From the NCBI RefSeq assembly GCF_016859125.1, contig NZ_CP069338.1, forward strand, positions 2,692,501-2,756,500: a stretch of 64,000 bases of DNA. The letters are read 5' to 3'. Source of the DNA: Archangium violaceum. GTDB lineage: Bacteria; Myxococcota; Myxococcia; Myxococcales; Myxococcaceae. This document shows positions 45,464 through 52,854 of the stretch, piece after piece. How positions within the stretch are numbered: position 1 is the stretch's first letter; every line of letters begins with the position of its first letter. The notes under the pieces were generated by a model. The model was not told the origin of the DNA, did no database searches, and saw only the letters and a program-made list of their open reading frames with translations. Position numbers and translations under genes: made by a program.

Positions 45464-47089
45464 TCAGAACGCGTACCAGGTGAAGGTGGTGAAGGCAGCC
45501 CACGGGTTGGCGGTGATGCGTGGGTTGCCGTTGTAGAAGCCGCCGCGGAACATGTAGCCGCCGTGCAGGCCCACGGTCATGAGGTAGCGGAGGGTGTAGC
45601 GCAGCTCGGCGTTGAGCTCGGTGCCGATCAAGCGGCCGCGCGCGACACCCACCGTCTCCTCGGGAGGGGTGACACCGCTGGTGGCGACGCCCGCGCCCAG
45701 CTTGAGGTTCAGCTTGTGGGGGATGAGGTCATACGCACCGGTGGCGATGACGGTCTGCAAGCCGAAACCCTGATTGGAGATGTCCGTCACCGCGCCCGTG
45801 TAGTTGTTGACGGTGCTGGTGAACGGGAAGAGCAGCAGCATCTTGTGGTTGAACCACACCGCGCCCGGCAGGCCGTACTGGTTGAGGGTGAAGGCGCCGG
45901 TGTAGCGGTCGTCCGCCAGGTTCGAGTCACCCGTGGAGAACATGCCCTCGAGCGTCACCATGTCATTGGACGTGCGCCCGTAGTTGTAGAGCAGCTCCAG
46001 GTTGGCGGACAGGCCACTGATATCCACCTGCCGGTTGAGCGCCGAGTCCGCCTTGTTGTTGCGATAGCGGCCCCGGTTGTACATGACGAAGCCGGAGGCG
46101 CCGAAGGGGCCGGTGCGGAAGTCGATGTTGTGGTGGAAGTTGGCACCCGCCCACGCCACCCAGCCCGTGGGCCGATCGATGGAGAACCGTGGCACGCCGG
46201 TGAAGTTGCTCAGGTTGTTCGACCCGGGCCCGCTCGGCACCAGGCCCTCGAAGGCATAGGCGACGCCCTTCGTTTCGTCGCGCAGGTACCACAGGGACAG
46301 GCCCACGTTCGTCCCCGGCGCCACCGGGTACGAATGGTCCGCCATACCCAACCAGACGAACTTGAGCCGCGGGTCGTTCCGCTCCGCCTTGTCCGCCTGC
46401 GCGCTGCCCAGCGGCAGCAAACTCAGACGAGACTGGCCCCCGAGGGCGTTGCTGAAGACGGACAGGCCCGTGGCATCGCTGCCCAGGAAGGCCAGCTTGT
46501 AGCCGGTGCGGATGAGCTCATTGAGCGGGGTGCGCGTTGGATCGTAGACCGTGTCGTAGACGGGCTGCGTGCCCATGAGCAGGGTGAGCTGCTCGGGGTT
46601 TTTCGTCGGGTAGAGGGAGACGTTGACGTTCTTCGTCTGGATGTTGACCTGATCCGCGTTGAAACCACCGCCCTCGTTCTGTTGCAGGGCATTGGCGGAG
46701 CGGCCCCAGAGGTAGTCCACCTCCAACTGGGCCCGGAACGAGGCCAGTCCGTCCACGAAGAACGGGCTGTACTCGAGAACGGGAATCCAGCGCTGCTCGA
46801 CGAAGAAGGCGCTCCTGTTCTCCACCCGCACCGCGCTGCCCGCCACCTGTCCGATGGGGCCCAGCGCCACGCCCTTGAGCCCCGTCGGGTCACCGAGCTG
46901 GTTCGTCGCCGAGACGCGGGTGAAGAAGTAGTTGATGAGGATGAGCTCGCGAGGCGGTGCATCCTCCTCGCGATCCTTCGCGTCCAACCAATCGGCATAC
47001 GCGCCCGGGAGGGGAGGACTCCCCTGCCCCGCCGCGGGCGACGCCAGCCCCAGCGCGCCGAGCGCCACCGCCAGCGCGCACCCGCGCAT
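45464..47089 (-). CDS. Outer-membrane beta-barrel protein
   Basis: 541 residues. Signal peptide begins MRGCALAVALGALGLASPAA. The body consists of alternating amphipathic strands with Tyr/Trp/Asn-rich turns (for example RFSIDRPTGWVAWAGANFHH, TGAFTLNQYGLPGAVWFNHK). It ends TFTWYAF, with the C-terminal Phe that outer-membrane assembly recognises. It may be a distant DUF1302-like or porin-like protein; the exact family is uncertain. GCAGGAG precedes the ATG at 47089. Flanked by a lipoprotein gene (84 nt upstream) and the lipoprotein hydrolase, suggesting uptake or binding of hydrophobic esters. Confidence 0.82.
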   Translation of the reverse strand: MRGCALAVALGALGLASPAAGQGSPPLPGAYADWLDAKDREEDAPPRELILINYFFTRVSATNQLGDPTGLKGVALGPIGQVAGSAVRVENRSAFFVEQRWIPVLEYSPFFVDGLASFRAQLEVDYLWGRSANALQQNEGGGFNADQVNIQTKNVNVSLYPTKNPEQLTLLMGTQPVYDTVYDPTRTPLNELIRTGYKLAFLGSDATGLSVFSNALGGQSRLSLLPLGSAQADKAERNDPRLKFVWLGMADHSYPVAPGTNVGLSLWYLRDETKGVAYAFEGLVPSGPGSNNLSNFTGVPRFSIDRPTGWVAWAGANFHHNIDFRTGPFGASGFVMYNRGRYRNNKADSALNRQVDISGLSANLELLYNYGRTSNDMVTLEGMFSTGDSNLADDRYTGAFTLNQYGLPGAVWFNHKMLLLFPFTSTVNNYTGAVTDISNQGFGLQTVIATGAYDLIPHKLNLKLGAGVATSGVTPPEETVGVARGRLIGTELNAELRYTLRYLMTVGLHGGYMFRGGFYNGNPRITANPWAAFTTFTWYAF

Positions 47090-47173
47090 CGCACTCCTGC
47101 CCTTCACGTCAGGAAGCCACCACCGCGTCATACGTGTCTCGTCTCCGGAGAGGGTGCGCGCCCGGGCGCGCGG

Positions 47174-47782
47174 TTACTGGGCGATGTACGTCTGCACCGC
47201 GTTGCCAGTGAACGGCTCGCCCAGGAACGTCACCGTCCGCGAGCCCACCTCGCCATCCGCGCAGCGGTGGCCGATGGCCTGCTGCGAGACGAAGAGCTCC
47301 AGCTTCAACGTCCTGCCATCCGCGCTCAGGCTGCCACGTCCCTCTTGCGTGAAGCCGGCCGGGTAGTTGAACGTCACATCGAAGCAGCTCAGGTCCTCCC
47401 GGGCGTTCTCGATGCGGTAGCTCGTCGTGATGAGCGGCGCCAGCTCCACTCCCGCGGCCGCGTTGTCACACGTGCCGACGTCGCCCCTGCCAGGCGCATC
47501 GCGCAGGGTGCCCAGGGTGCTGGTGACGGTGAAGTTGCCGCTCGCCACCGTCATGACGACCTTGTTGTAGCACTGGGTGAAACCCTCGAGGTTCACGTTC
47601 TCGCTGTAGCCGTTGGTATGGCTGGGGATGTTCTCCCCCTGCATCACCAGCGTCTTGCCCTCGAGCTGGTTGGTCACCTTCTGGTTGGGATCCACGGGCG
47701 TCGGAGCGGGCGGCGCCTCGTCGCCGCAACCCGCGAGGCCCAGCGTGCACAGCATCACCGCCGACAGCAGTTGCTTCTTCAT
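47174..47782 (-). CDS. Putative lipoprotein
   Basis: 202 residues. MKKQLLSAVMLCTLGLAGCG has a lipobox LAGC (Cys19). The mature part is beta-rich with three or four further cysteines (QCYNKVV, VGTCDN, LSCFDVTF, HRCADGEV) that could form disulfides. No domain recognised. GGGGGAGAG precedes the ATG at 47782. It lies between the acyl-CoA synthetase gene (88 nt, containing a palindromic repeat) and the barrel gene, probably in one operon. Confidence 0.78.
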   Translation of the reverse strand: MKKQLLSAVMLCTLGLAGCGDEAPPAPTPVDPNQKVTNQLEGKTLVMQGENIPSHTNGYSENVNLEGFTQCYNKVVMTVASGNFTVTSTLGTLRDAPGRGDVGTCDNAAAGVELAPLITTSYRIENAREDLSCFDVTFNYPAGFTQEGRGSLSADGRTLKLELFVSQQAIGHRCADGEVGSRTVTFLGEPFTGNAVQTYIAQ

Positions 47783-47839
47783 GAGACGGTTCTCTCCCCC
47801 CGGCATGTGCCGGCTCGACTGTTTCGCTCTGTCCGGATG

Positions 47840-47862
47840 ACCCTCTCCCAGAGGGAGAGGGG
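47840..47862. repeat. Dispersed palindromic repeat, copy 5 (stem only)
   Basis: CCCTCTCCC/GGGAGAGGG stem with an AGA loop, between the acyl-CoA synthetase stop and the lipoprotein start. It may act as an intra-operon attenuator. Confidence 0.7.
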
Positions 47863-47869
47863 ATGGCGC

Positions 47870-49417
47870 TCAGCTCCTGTCGGCCGCGATGGCCCGCTCG
47901 CGAAGCTCGCGCTTGAGGATCTTCCCCGCCGCGGACACGGGCAGGGACGTCACCAGCTCCACCTTCTTCGGGACCTTGTAGCGGGCCACCCGGCCACGCA
48001 GGTGCTCCAGCAGTGCCTCGGCCGTGGCCTGCGCACCCGGCTTGAGCACCACGAAGGCACGCCCCACCTCGCCCCATTTGGGGTCGGGCACGCCCACCAC
48101 CGCGCACGCCTGCACGGCGGGGTGCTCGTAGAGCGCCGTCTCCAGCTCGAGCGGATACACGTTCTCTCCGCCGGAGATGAACATGTCCTTCTTGCGCCCG
48201 TTGATGAAGAAGAAGCCGTCCGCGTCGCGGTGCGCCAGGTCCCCCGTGTGGAACCAGCCGTTCGCGTCGATGGCCTCGGCCGTGGCCTCCGCGTTCTCGA
48301 AGTAGCCCGAGCACATGGAAGGGGCCTTGAGGATGAGCTCGCCCGTGGCGCCCTCGGGCACGTCGCGGCCGTCGTCATCCACCAGCCGCGCGTCGACGAA
48401 GTAGTTGGGCCGGCCGATGGAGCCAGCCTTGGACATGGCGAACTCGGGGCCCATGCTGAAGATGCCGGGGCCGAACTCCGTCATGCCGAAGCCCTGCTTG
48501 AAGGGCACCTTGTGGACGGCCTGCCACGCCTGCAGCAGAGGCACCGGCAGCGGCGCGCCACCGCTCGTGACGAAGCGCACGCTGGACAGGTCCGCCGAGC
48601 GGAAGCGCGGCGAGTCATACATCTGCTGGTACTGCGTGGGCACGGCGAAGAAGAGCGTCACCTTCTCCTGCTCCACCAGCCGCAGCATCTCATCCGCGTC
48701 CCAACGGCGCATGAGCACCACCGTGCCGCCGCAGGTGAGGATCGGCACCGTGTAGACGAGCAACCCGCCCGTGTGGAACATGGGCGTGTGCGTCACCGTG
48801 ATGTCCCCGGGCCGCACCTCGTGGATGAGCGTGTTGAGCGTGTTCCACGCCACCATGCGGTAGCTGATGCGCGCGCCCTTCGACCTGCCCGTGGTGCCGC
48901 CGGTGAAGAGCAGACAGATGATGTCCTCCTCGCTCACCTGCTCGTTCGTCACCTTCGAGCCGGACACGTGCGCGAGCGCCTCGGCGTACGGGCGGCTCCC
49001 GGGCAGCCCCTGCCCTTCCAGGTGGACGAGCTTCAGCGCGTCCCCCACCTGCGCGTGCACCGCCGCGAGGCCCTCGCGGAAGTCATCGCTGAAGAAGAGC
49101 ACGCGAGGACCGGTGTCGCGCACCAGGTCCGTCAGCTCCTGCGCGTGCAGGCGCCAGTTGAAGGGGACGAAGATGGCCCCCAGCTTGCCGCAGGCGAAGA
49201 AGACATCCAGGTACTCCACGCCGTTGTGGGCCACCAGGCCCACCCGCTCACCCCGGGACACGCCGGCCACGTCACGCAGCCAGCCCGCGAGCGCCTCGGC
49301 CCGCGCGTTCATGTCCCGGTAGGAGAAGCGGCCGGACTCCCCCCTGGCCACATCCACCACTGCCGTGTGCTCGGGCCAGTAGGTGGCCCCCCGGCCCATC
49401 CAGTCGCCGATGAACAT
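47870..49417 (-). CDS. AMP-forming acyl-CoA synthetase
   Basis: Activates a carboxylic acid, probably a fatty acid, to its CoA thioester with ATP. 515 residues. The P-loop-like LLFTGGTTGRSKGARISY, the HTPMFHTGG segment, GELILKAPSMCSGYF, the GWFHTGDLAHRDADGFFFI hinge and INGRKKDMFISGGENVYP are all present. The catalytic Lys lies near the C-terminus in SAAGKILKREL. No signal peptide. GGGAGGGG lies upstream of the ATG. It follows the KAS III-like gene by 25 nt, linking acid activation to the condensing-enzyme homologue and FabG-like reductase nearby. Confidence 0.95.
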   Translation of the reverse strand: MFIGDWMGRGATYWPEHTAVVDVARGESGRFSYRDMNARAEALAGWLRDVAGVSRGERVGLVAHNGVEYLDVFFACGKLGAIFVPFNWRLHAQELTDLVRDTGPRVLFFSDDFREGLAAVHAQVGDALKLVHLEGQGLPGSRPYAEALAHVSGSKVTNEQVSEEDIICLLFTGGTTGRSKGARISYRMVAWNTLNTLIHEVRPGDITVTHTPMFHTGGLLVYTVPILTCGGTVVLMRRWDADEMLRLVEQEKVTLFFAVPTQYQQMYDSPRFRSADLSSVRFVTSGGAPLPVPLLQAWQAVHKVPFKQGFGMTEFGPGIFSMGPEFAMSKAGSIGRPNYFVDARLVDDDGRDVPEGATGELILKAPSMCSGYFENAEATAEAIDANGWFHTGDLAHRDADGFFFINGRKKDMFISGGENVYPLELETALYEHPAVQACAVVGVPDPKWGEVGRAFVVLKPGAQATAEALLEHLRGRVARYKVPKKVELVTSLPVSAAGKILKRELRERAIAADRS

Positions 49418-49442
49418 GCGTGTCCCCTCCCGTCGTGACCGC

Positions 49443-50438
49443 TCAGGCCGTCCAGCGGTAGAGCGCGGAGGCCATCGCCAGGCCGCCGCCGCTGGCGCAC
49501 AGGGCCACCAGGTCGCCCTTCTTCACCCGGCCCTCCACCACCGCGTCATCCAGCGTCATGGGGATGCAGGCCGAGCCGGTGTAGCCCCACTTGTCCATGG
49601 TCCAGTTCGTCTTGGACATGGGCTGCTCCAGCACCTTCATCGTGGCCTCGATGGTGCGCAGGTTGAGCTGCGTGAAGACGAAGTGGTCCACGTCGTTCAT
49701 CGTCAGCTTCGCCCGCTCCAGCAGCTGCTTGAGCAGCATGGGCCAGCGCTCGGTGTTGAAGGTGGCGGGGAACTTGCGCACGAACTGCACCGCGGGCTTG
49801 CCGTTGGTGAGCGCCACCGTCTCCGCCGTGGAGGGCCGGTACGTGCCGCCCGTGTAGACACCCAGCGCGTCGTGGTACTCGCCCGCCGCCAGCAGCTTCG
49901 CGCCCATGAAGCCGGGCTTGTCACCCGCGCCCAGCACCACCGCGCCCGCGCCGTCCGCGAAGAGCGTGCAGGTCTTCTTGTCCTTCCAGTTGATGTACCG
50001 GGACATCCCGTACGCGCCCACCACCAGCACGCGGTTGTAGCTGTCGTCCGCGGCGATCGTCTTGCTCGCCACGTCCAGCGCCGTCACCCAGCCCGCGCAC
50101 GCGCAGTTGAGGTCGTACGTGCCCGCGTTGCTGGCCCCCAGCTTCGCCTGCACCACCGAGGCCGTGGCCGGGCTCAGGTAGTCCGGCGTGTCCGTCGCGA
50201 TGATGATGAGATCCAGCTCGCCCGGCTTCACGCCCGCGCGCTCCATCGCCTGCTTCGCGGCGCCCACGCACAGGTCGGACGTCACCTGGTCATCCGCCAT
50301 CAGGTGGCGCTGCTTGATGCCCACGTTCTGCTGGAGCCACTCGTCCACCTTCTCGCCGAGGATGCGCTCCACGTCGGCGTTGGTGAGGACCTTCTCGGGG
50401 ACGTAGCGGCCGGTGGCCAGGATGTTGGCGTATCTCAT
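49443..50438 (-). CDS. KAS III-like thiolase-fold enzyme with altered catalytic dyad
   Basis: 331 residues, 3-oxoacyl-ACP synthase III family. The active-site Cys114 is in LNCACAGW and the thiolase fold is intact (TDTPDYLSPATASVVQAKLG, DGAGAVVLG, C-terminal ASGGGLAMASALYRW). But aligned to E. coli FabH, the catalytic His (PHQAN) is T256 in FTQLN, and the catalytic Asn (HGNTSA) is Y286 in WGYTGSA. Standard decarboxylative condensation is therefore doubtful; acyl transfer, or condensation by another mechanism, is possible. Its ATG overlaps the tetR stop. It is grouped with an acyl-CoA synthetase and a divergent SDR. Confidence 0.9.
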   Translation of the reverse strand: MRYANILATGRYVPEKVLTNADVERILGEKVDEWLQQNVGIKQRHLMADDQVTSDLCVGAAKQAMERAGVKPGELDLIIIATDTPDYLSPATASVVQAKLGASNAGTYDLNCACAGWVTALDVASKTIAADDSYNRVLVVGAYGMSRYINWKDKKTCTLFADGAGAVVLGAGDKPGFMGAKLLAAGEYHDALGVYTGGTYRPSTAETVALTNGKPAVQFVRKFPATFNTERWPMLLKQLLERAKLTMNDVDHFVFTQLNLRTIEATMKVLEQPMSKTNWTMDKWGYTGSACIPMTLDDAVVEGRVKKGDLVALCASGGGLAMASALYRWTA

Positions 50439-51118
50439 CGCGTCTTGCTCCGCGAGGCGCGCGGCTTGCGCGGCCCCTTCTTGTTGCCATTGCCTGCCCC
50501 GGCCGGACATGCATCCATGCCGTGGCGGATGAAATCCATCGCGGTGTCCAGCACGTGCTCCAGGCCGCCCTCGCCCTCCCACAGCACCCAGCGCATGCCC
50601 AGGAAGTCACTCAGGCCCATCAGGCAGTAGGCCAGCGCCTCTGGATCCATGCGCCGCACCTCGCCCGCGTCCATGGCGCGCTCGAGCCCCGACACGTAGC
50701 CCCGCGCGAAGCGGTCGTAGTAGCGCCGGTAGCACGCCTCGTCGACGAACTCGGCCTGCCGGACGATGCGGTACAGGTTGCGGTTCTCCCCCACGAACTG
50801 GAAGAAGGTACGCAGGCCCTCGCGCTCCACCTCGAGCCGGCCCTCACACCCCGCCACCGCCTCGGAGATGAGCCGGCGCAGCCGCGCCCCCAGCTCGTCC
50901 ACCACCTCCACGAAGACGGACAGCTTGTCCGGGAAGTAGACGTAGAAAGTCCCCAACGCCACTTCCGCCTCCCGGGTAATATCCGCGATGGAGGCGCGCT
51001 CGTAGCCCTTCTCTCCGAAGACACGCTCCGCCGCCTGCAAGACCCGCAGGCGCGTGCGCTGCCCTCGCGGGGTCGCTGGAACGAGGCGTTCGGCTGGCGA
51101 AGTTGAAGACCGATTCAT
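50435..51118 (-). CDS. TetR-family transcriptional regulator
   Basis: 227 residues. N-terminal HTH of the TetR type: RLRVLQAAERVFGEKGYERA, SIADITREAEVALGTFYVYF. A C-terminal ligand-binding helical domain and a basic tail (NKKGPRKPRASRSKTR) follow. As first gene of the minus-strand series and divergent from the SDR gene, it likely controls both from the 109-bp region between them, responding to an acyl-CoA or lipid ligand as many FadR/PsrA-like TetR proteins do. Only a short leader (about 6 nt) would follow the best promoter, so translation may be near-leaderless. Confidence 0.93.
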   Translation of the reverse strand: MNRSSTSPAERLVPATPRGQRTRLRVLQAAERVFGEKGYERASIADITREAEVALGTFYVYFPDKLSVFVEVVDELGARLRRLISEAVAGCEGRLEVEREGLRTFFQFVGENRNLYRIVRQAEFVDEACYRRYYDRFARGYVSGLERAMDAGEVRRMDPEALAYCLMGLSDFLGMRWVLWEGEGGLEHVLDTAMDFIRHGMDACPAGAGNGNKKGPRKPRASRSKTR

Positions 51119-51130
51119 CTTTCAACCTTG

Positions 51131-51159
51131 CGTAACACTCCCCTCGCGGTATTGTCAAA
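51131..51159 (-). promoter_or_regulatory. Promoter for the tetR operon
   Basis: On the minus strand: perfect -35 TTGACA (51159-51154), 17 nt, then TTACGC (51136-51131) as a weak -10. It would start transcription about 6 nt before the tetR ATG at 51118. Confidence 0.5.
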
Positions 51160-51196
51160 AACAGTCATTCATCCGCTGGCGCACGGACGGCATGCA

Positions 51197-51207
51197 ACGC
51201 ATTGCGT
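51197..51207. promoter_or_regulatory. Short palindrome, possible TetR operator
   Basis: ACGCA-T-TGCGT, two perfect 5-bp arms, 21 nt upstream of the SDR start. Short for a TetR site, so tentative. Confidence 0.3.
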
Positions 51208-51227
51208 CAGCCACCCAAGGGGAACAC

Positions 51228-51974
51228 ATGCAACTCAAGGACATGAAGGTCATCGTCACGGGCGGCGCGCGGGGCATGGGCGCCCACTTCGCCACGCGCC
51301 TGCACGAGGCCGGCGCGCAGGTCGCCGTGGGAGATGTGAACGAGGAGCAGTTCGCCTCGCTGCCCGCCGCCATCCACCGCCGCCGCCTGGACGTGTCCAA
51401 GGAGGAGGAGTGTGTCTCCTTCGTGCAGTGGGCCCACGAGGCCATGGGCGGCCTCAATGGCCTCATCAACAACGCCGGCATCCTCCGCGACTCGCTGCTG
51501 GTGAAGAAGGACAAGGCCACCGGTGAGGTGAAGAAGCTGTCCACCGCGGACTGGAACGCCGTCATCGGCGTCAACCTCACCGGCGCCACCTTCATGGTGC
51601 GTGAGGTGGTGGCGAAGATGGTGCAGACGGATCAGCGCCCCGGCGTCATCGTCAACATGAGCTCCATCGCCCGGCACGGCAACCGCGGGCAGAGCAACTA
51701 CGTGTCCGCCAAGGCCGCGCTCGCCGCCAACACCGTCACCTGGTCGCGCGAGTTCGCCCCCTTCGGCATCCGCGTGGGCGCCGTGGCCCCCGGCATGGTG
51801 GAGACGCCGATGACGCAGGGCATGAACCAGAAGGCCCGCGACGCGCTGGTGGCCAACATCCCCGTGGGCCGCATCGGCCTGCCCGAGGACCTGTGGCTCG
51901 CGGTGAAGTTCGTCCTCGAGTGTGACTACTTCAACGGTCGCACCATCGACGTGGACGGCGGCCTCAACATGTAG
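51228..51974 (+). CDS. SDR oxidoreductase (FabG-like 3-oxoacyl reductase)
   Basis: 248 residues, classical short-chain dehydrogenase. Cofactor site VTGGARGMGAHFA; DVSKEEE; INNAG; catalytic Ser in VNMSSIARHG and the Y-x3-K in NYVSAKAAL; C-terminal GRTIDVDGGLN. The acidic Asp after strand 2 (VGDVNEEQ) suggests NAD(H) preference. AAGGGGA precedes ATG 51228. Divergent from the TetR gene and probably co-regulated with the acyl-CoA synthetase and KAS III-like enzyme for reduction or oxidation of a 3-oxo/3-hydroxyacyl group. Confidence 0.93.
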   Translation: MQLKDMKVIVTGGARGMGAHFATRLHEAGAQVAVGDVNEEQFASLPAAIHRRRLDVSKEEECVSFVQWAHEAMGGLNGLINNAGILRDSLLVKKDKATGEVKKLSTADWNAVIGVNLTGATFMVREVVAKMVQTDQRPGVIVNMSSIARHGNRGQSNYVSAKAALAANTVTWSREFAPFGIRVGAVAPGMVETPMTQGMNQKARDALVANIPVGRIGLPEDLWLAVKFVLECDYFNGRTIDVDGGLNM

Positions 51975-52027
51975 CCTGGGCGACGTGGGCCCTCACGGGC
52001 ACCGCACGCCAGCCAACGGGCCGTGCG

Positions 52028-52047
52028 AAAGGGCGTCAGACCCTTTT
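52028..52047 (+). terminator. Rho-independent terminator after SDR gene
   Basis: Stem AAAGGG/CCCTTT with a 7-nt loop and a TTTT end, 53 nt after the SDR stop. Confidence 0.6.
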
Positions 52048-52366
52048 GCGCGGCTCGTTCGTTTGAAGGGAATGGCGGCGAAAACGCACAGCCAGGTCGC
52101 ACGGGGGACAATCGAGCAGCGCATTGCCCCGCGGTCCCATGGGCCCAACAAAAAGGGTCCAAGGTGGGACTTCTTCCCGCATCCGCAAGGGCAACGGACG
52201 TTCAGGGGGTTGCCGACCGGAAGTCAGGTGAGTAAATCATTTCCAGTCGGGAATAGACGGGATGCTCGGAAGGTCGAGCAGGGCAGGCGAAGGGTCCCCC
52301 ACCCAGGAGGCGGATCCGGAGCCGAGCACAGGAGTCACGGGACTCCCGACGACGAGGGAAACCTGG

Positions 52367-52397
52367 AGCCCCGCTCTGGTGTCCAACCAGAGGGGCT
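52367..52397 (-). terminator. Hairpin after the small protease-partner gene
   Basis: AGCCCC and TCTGGT pair with GGGGCT and ACCAGA across a 5-nt loop, with a 2-nt bulge, giving a 12-bp stem just after the stop at 52401. There is no clear T-tract. Confidence 0.5.
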
Positions 52398-52400
52398 GGC

Positions 52401-52799
52401 TCAGGTGAACATCTCGAGGCCAGCAGTGCGGCCGGCGTCGAAATGCGGCGAGCGCTGGAGCTGCTCCAACACCCGGGGCGTGCAGTAGAGCGTCACCATG
52501 GGCGTGGAGCCGGGATCGCTCATCCACCTGACGGCGCCCATGAGGTGATGGGCCTGCAGGAAGCTCAGCACGGAGTCGCGGAACTGCTTGCTCTGTTCGC
52601 ACGCGGCTTTGTGGACGAGCGAGCGGTCGCGCTGGACGGACGGCTGCCAGGCGGCTCCGGGCTCCTCCCGGGGCATGACCAGGGCCTCGATCCATCCTTC
52701 CGCACTCTCCACCCGGGAGCCCGGGAGGGGAGTGACGGCGGACATCTTTGGAAAACGGCCGGAGGTCCGGCGCGGCGATGTGGCTGCCTTCCTGCTCAT
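52401..52799 (-). CDS. Small protein partner of the subtilisin-like protease (propeptide/inhibitor-like)
   Basis: 132 residues, no signal peptide. The C-terminal ~75 residues (FRDSVLSFLQAHHLMGAVRW, then TPMVTLYCTPRVLEQLQR and SPHFDA) follow the beta-alpha-beta / beta-alpha-beta rhythm of subtilisin propeptides and I9 inhibitors, where the last helix reads 'V-x-x-L-x-x-x-P'. It starts 55 nt after the protease stop with a strong GGAGGAG 6 nt upstream. An immunity or chaperone role for the protease is inferred, not shown. Confidence 0.7.
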   Translation of the reverse strand: MSRKAATSPRRTSGRFPKMSAVTPLPGSRVESAEGWIEALVMPREEPGAAWQPSVQRDRSLVHKAACEQSKQFRDSVLSFLQAHHLMGAVRWMSDPGSTPMVTLYCTPRVLEQLQRSPHFDAGRTAGLEMFT

Positions 52800-52854
52800 A
52801 ACAACTCCTCCCACAGGCCCGGCGCTCATCCGCCGCCGGCCCTGGTAGCCGCCA

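Larger units (their letters stand above)
51975..52400. other. Intergenic region between convergent SDR and small protease-partner genes
   Basis: A 426-bp non-coding stretch with lower GC in places. Besides the two hairpins listed separately, I see no gene; the plus-strand open frame across it (51922-52488) has no start signals and unnatural composition. Confidence 0.6.

Noticed and set aside
45563-49438. 1291-codon plus-strand ORF
   Set aside because: Antisense shadow of the barrel, lipoprotein and acyl-CoA synthetase genes, all of which have clear families and RBSs.
51922-52488. Plus-strand ORF spanning the SDR 3' end and intergenic region
   Set aside because: No RBS, runs through two hairpins, and composition does not resemble neighbouring genes.
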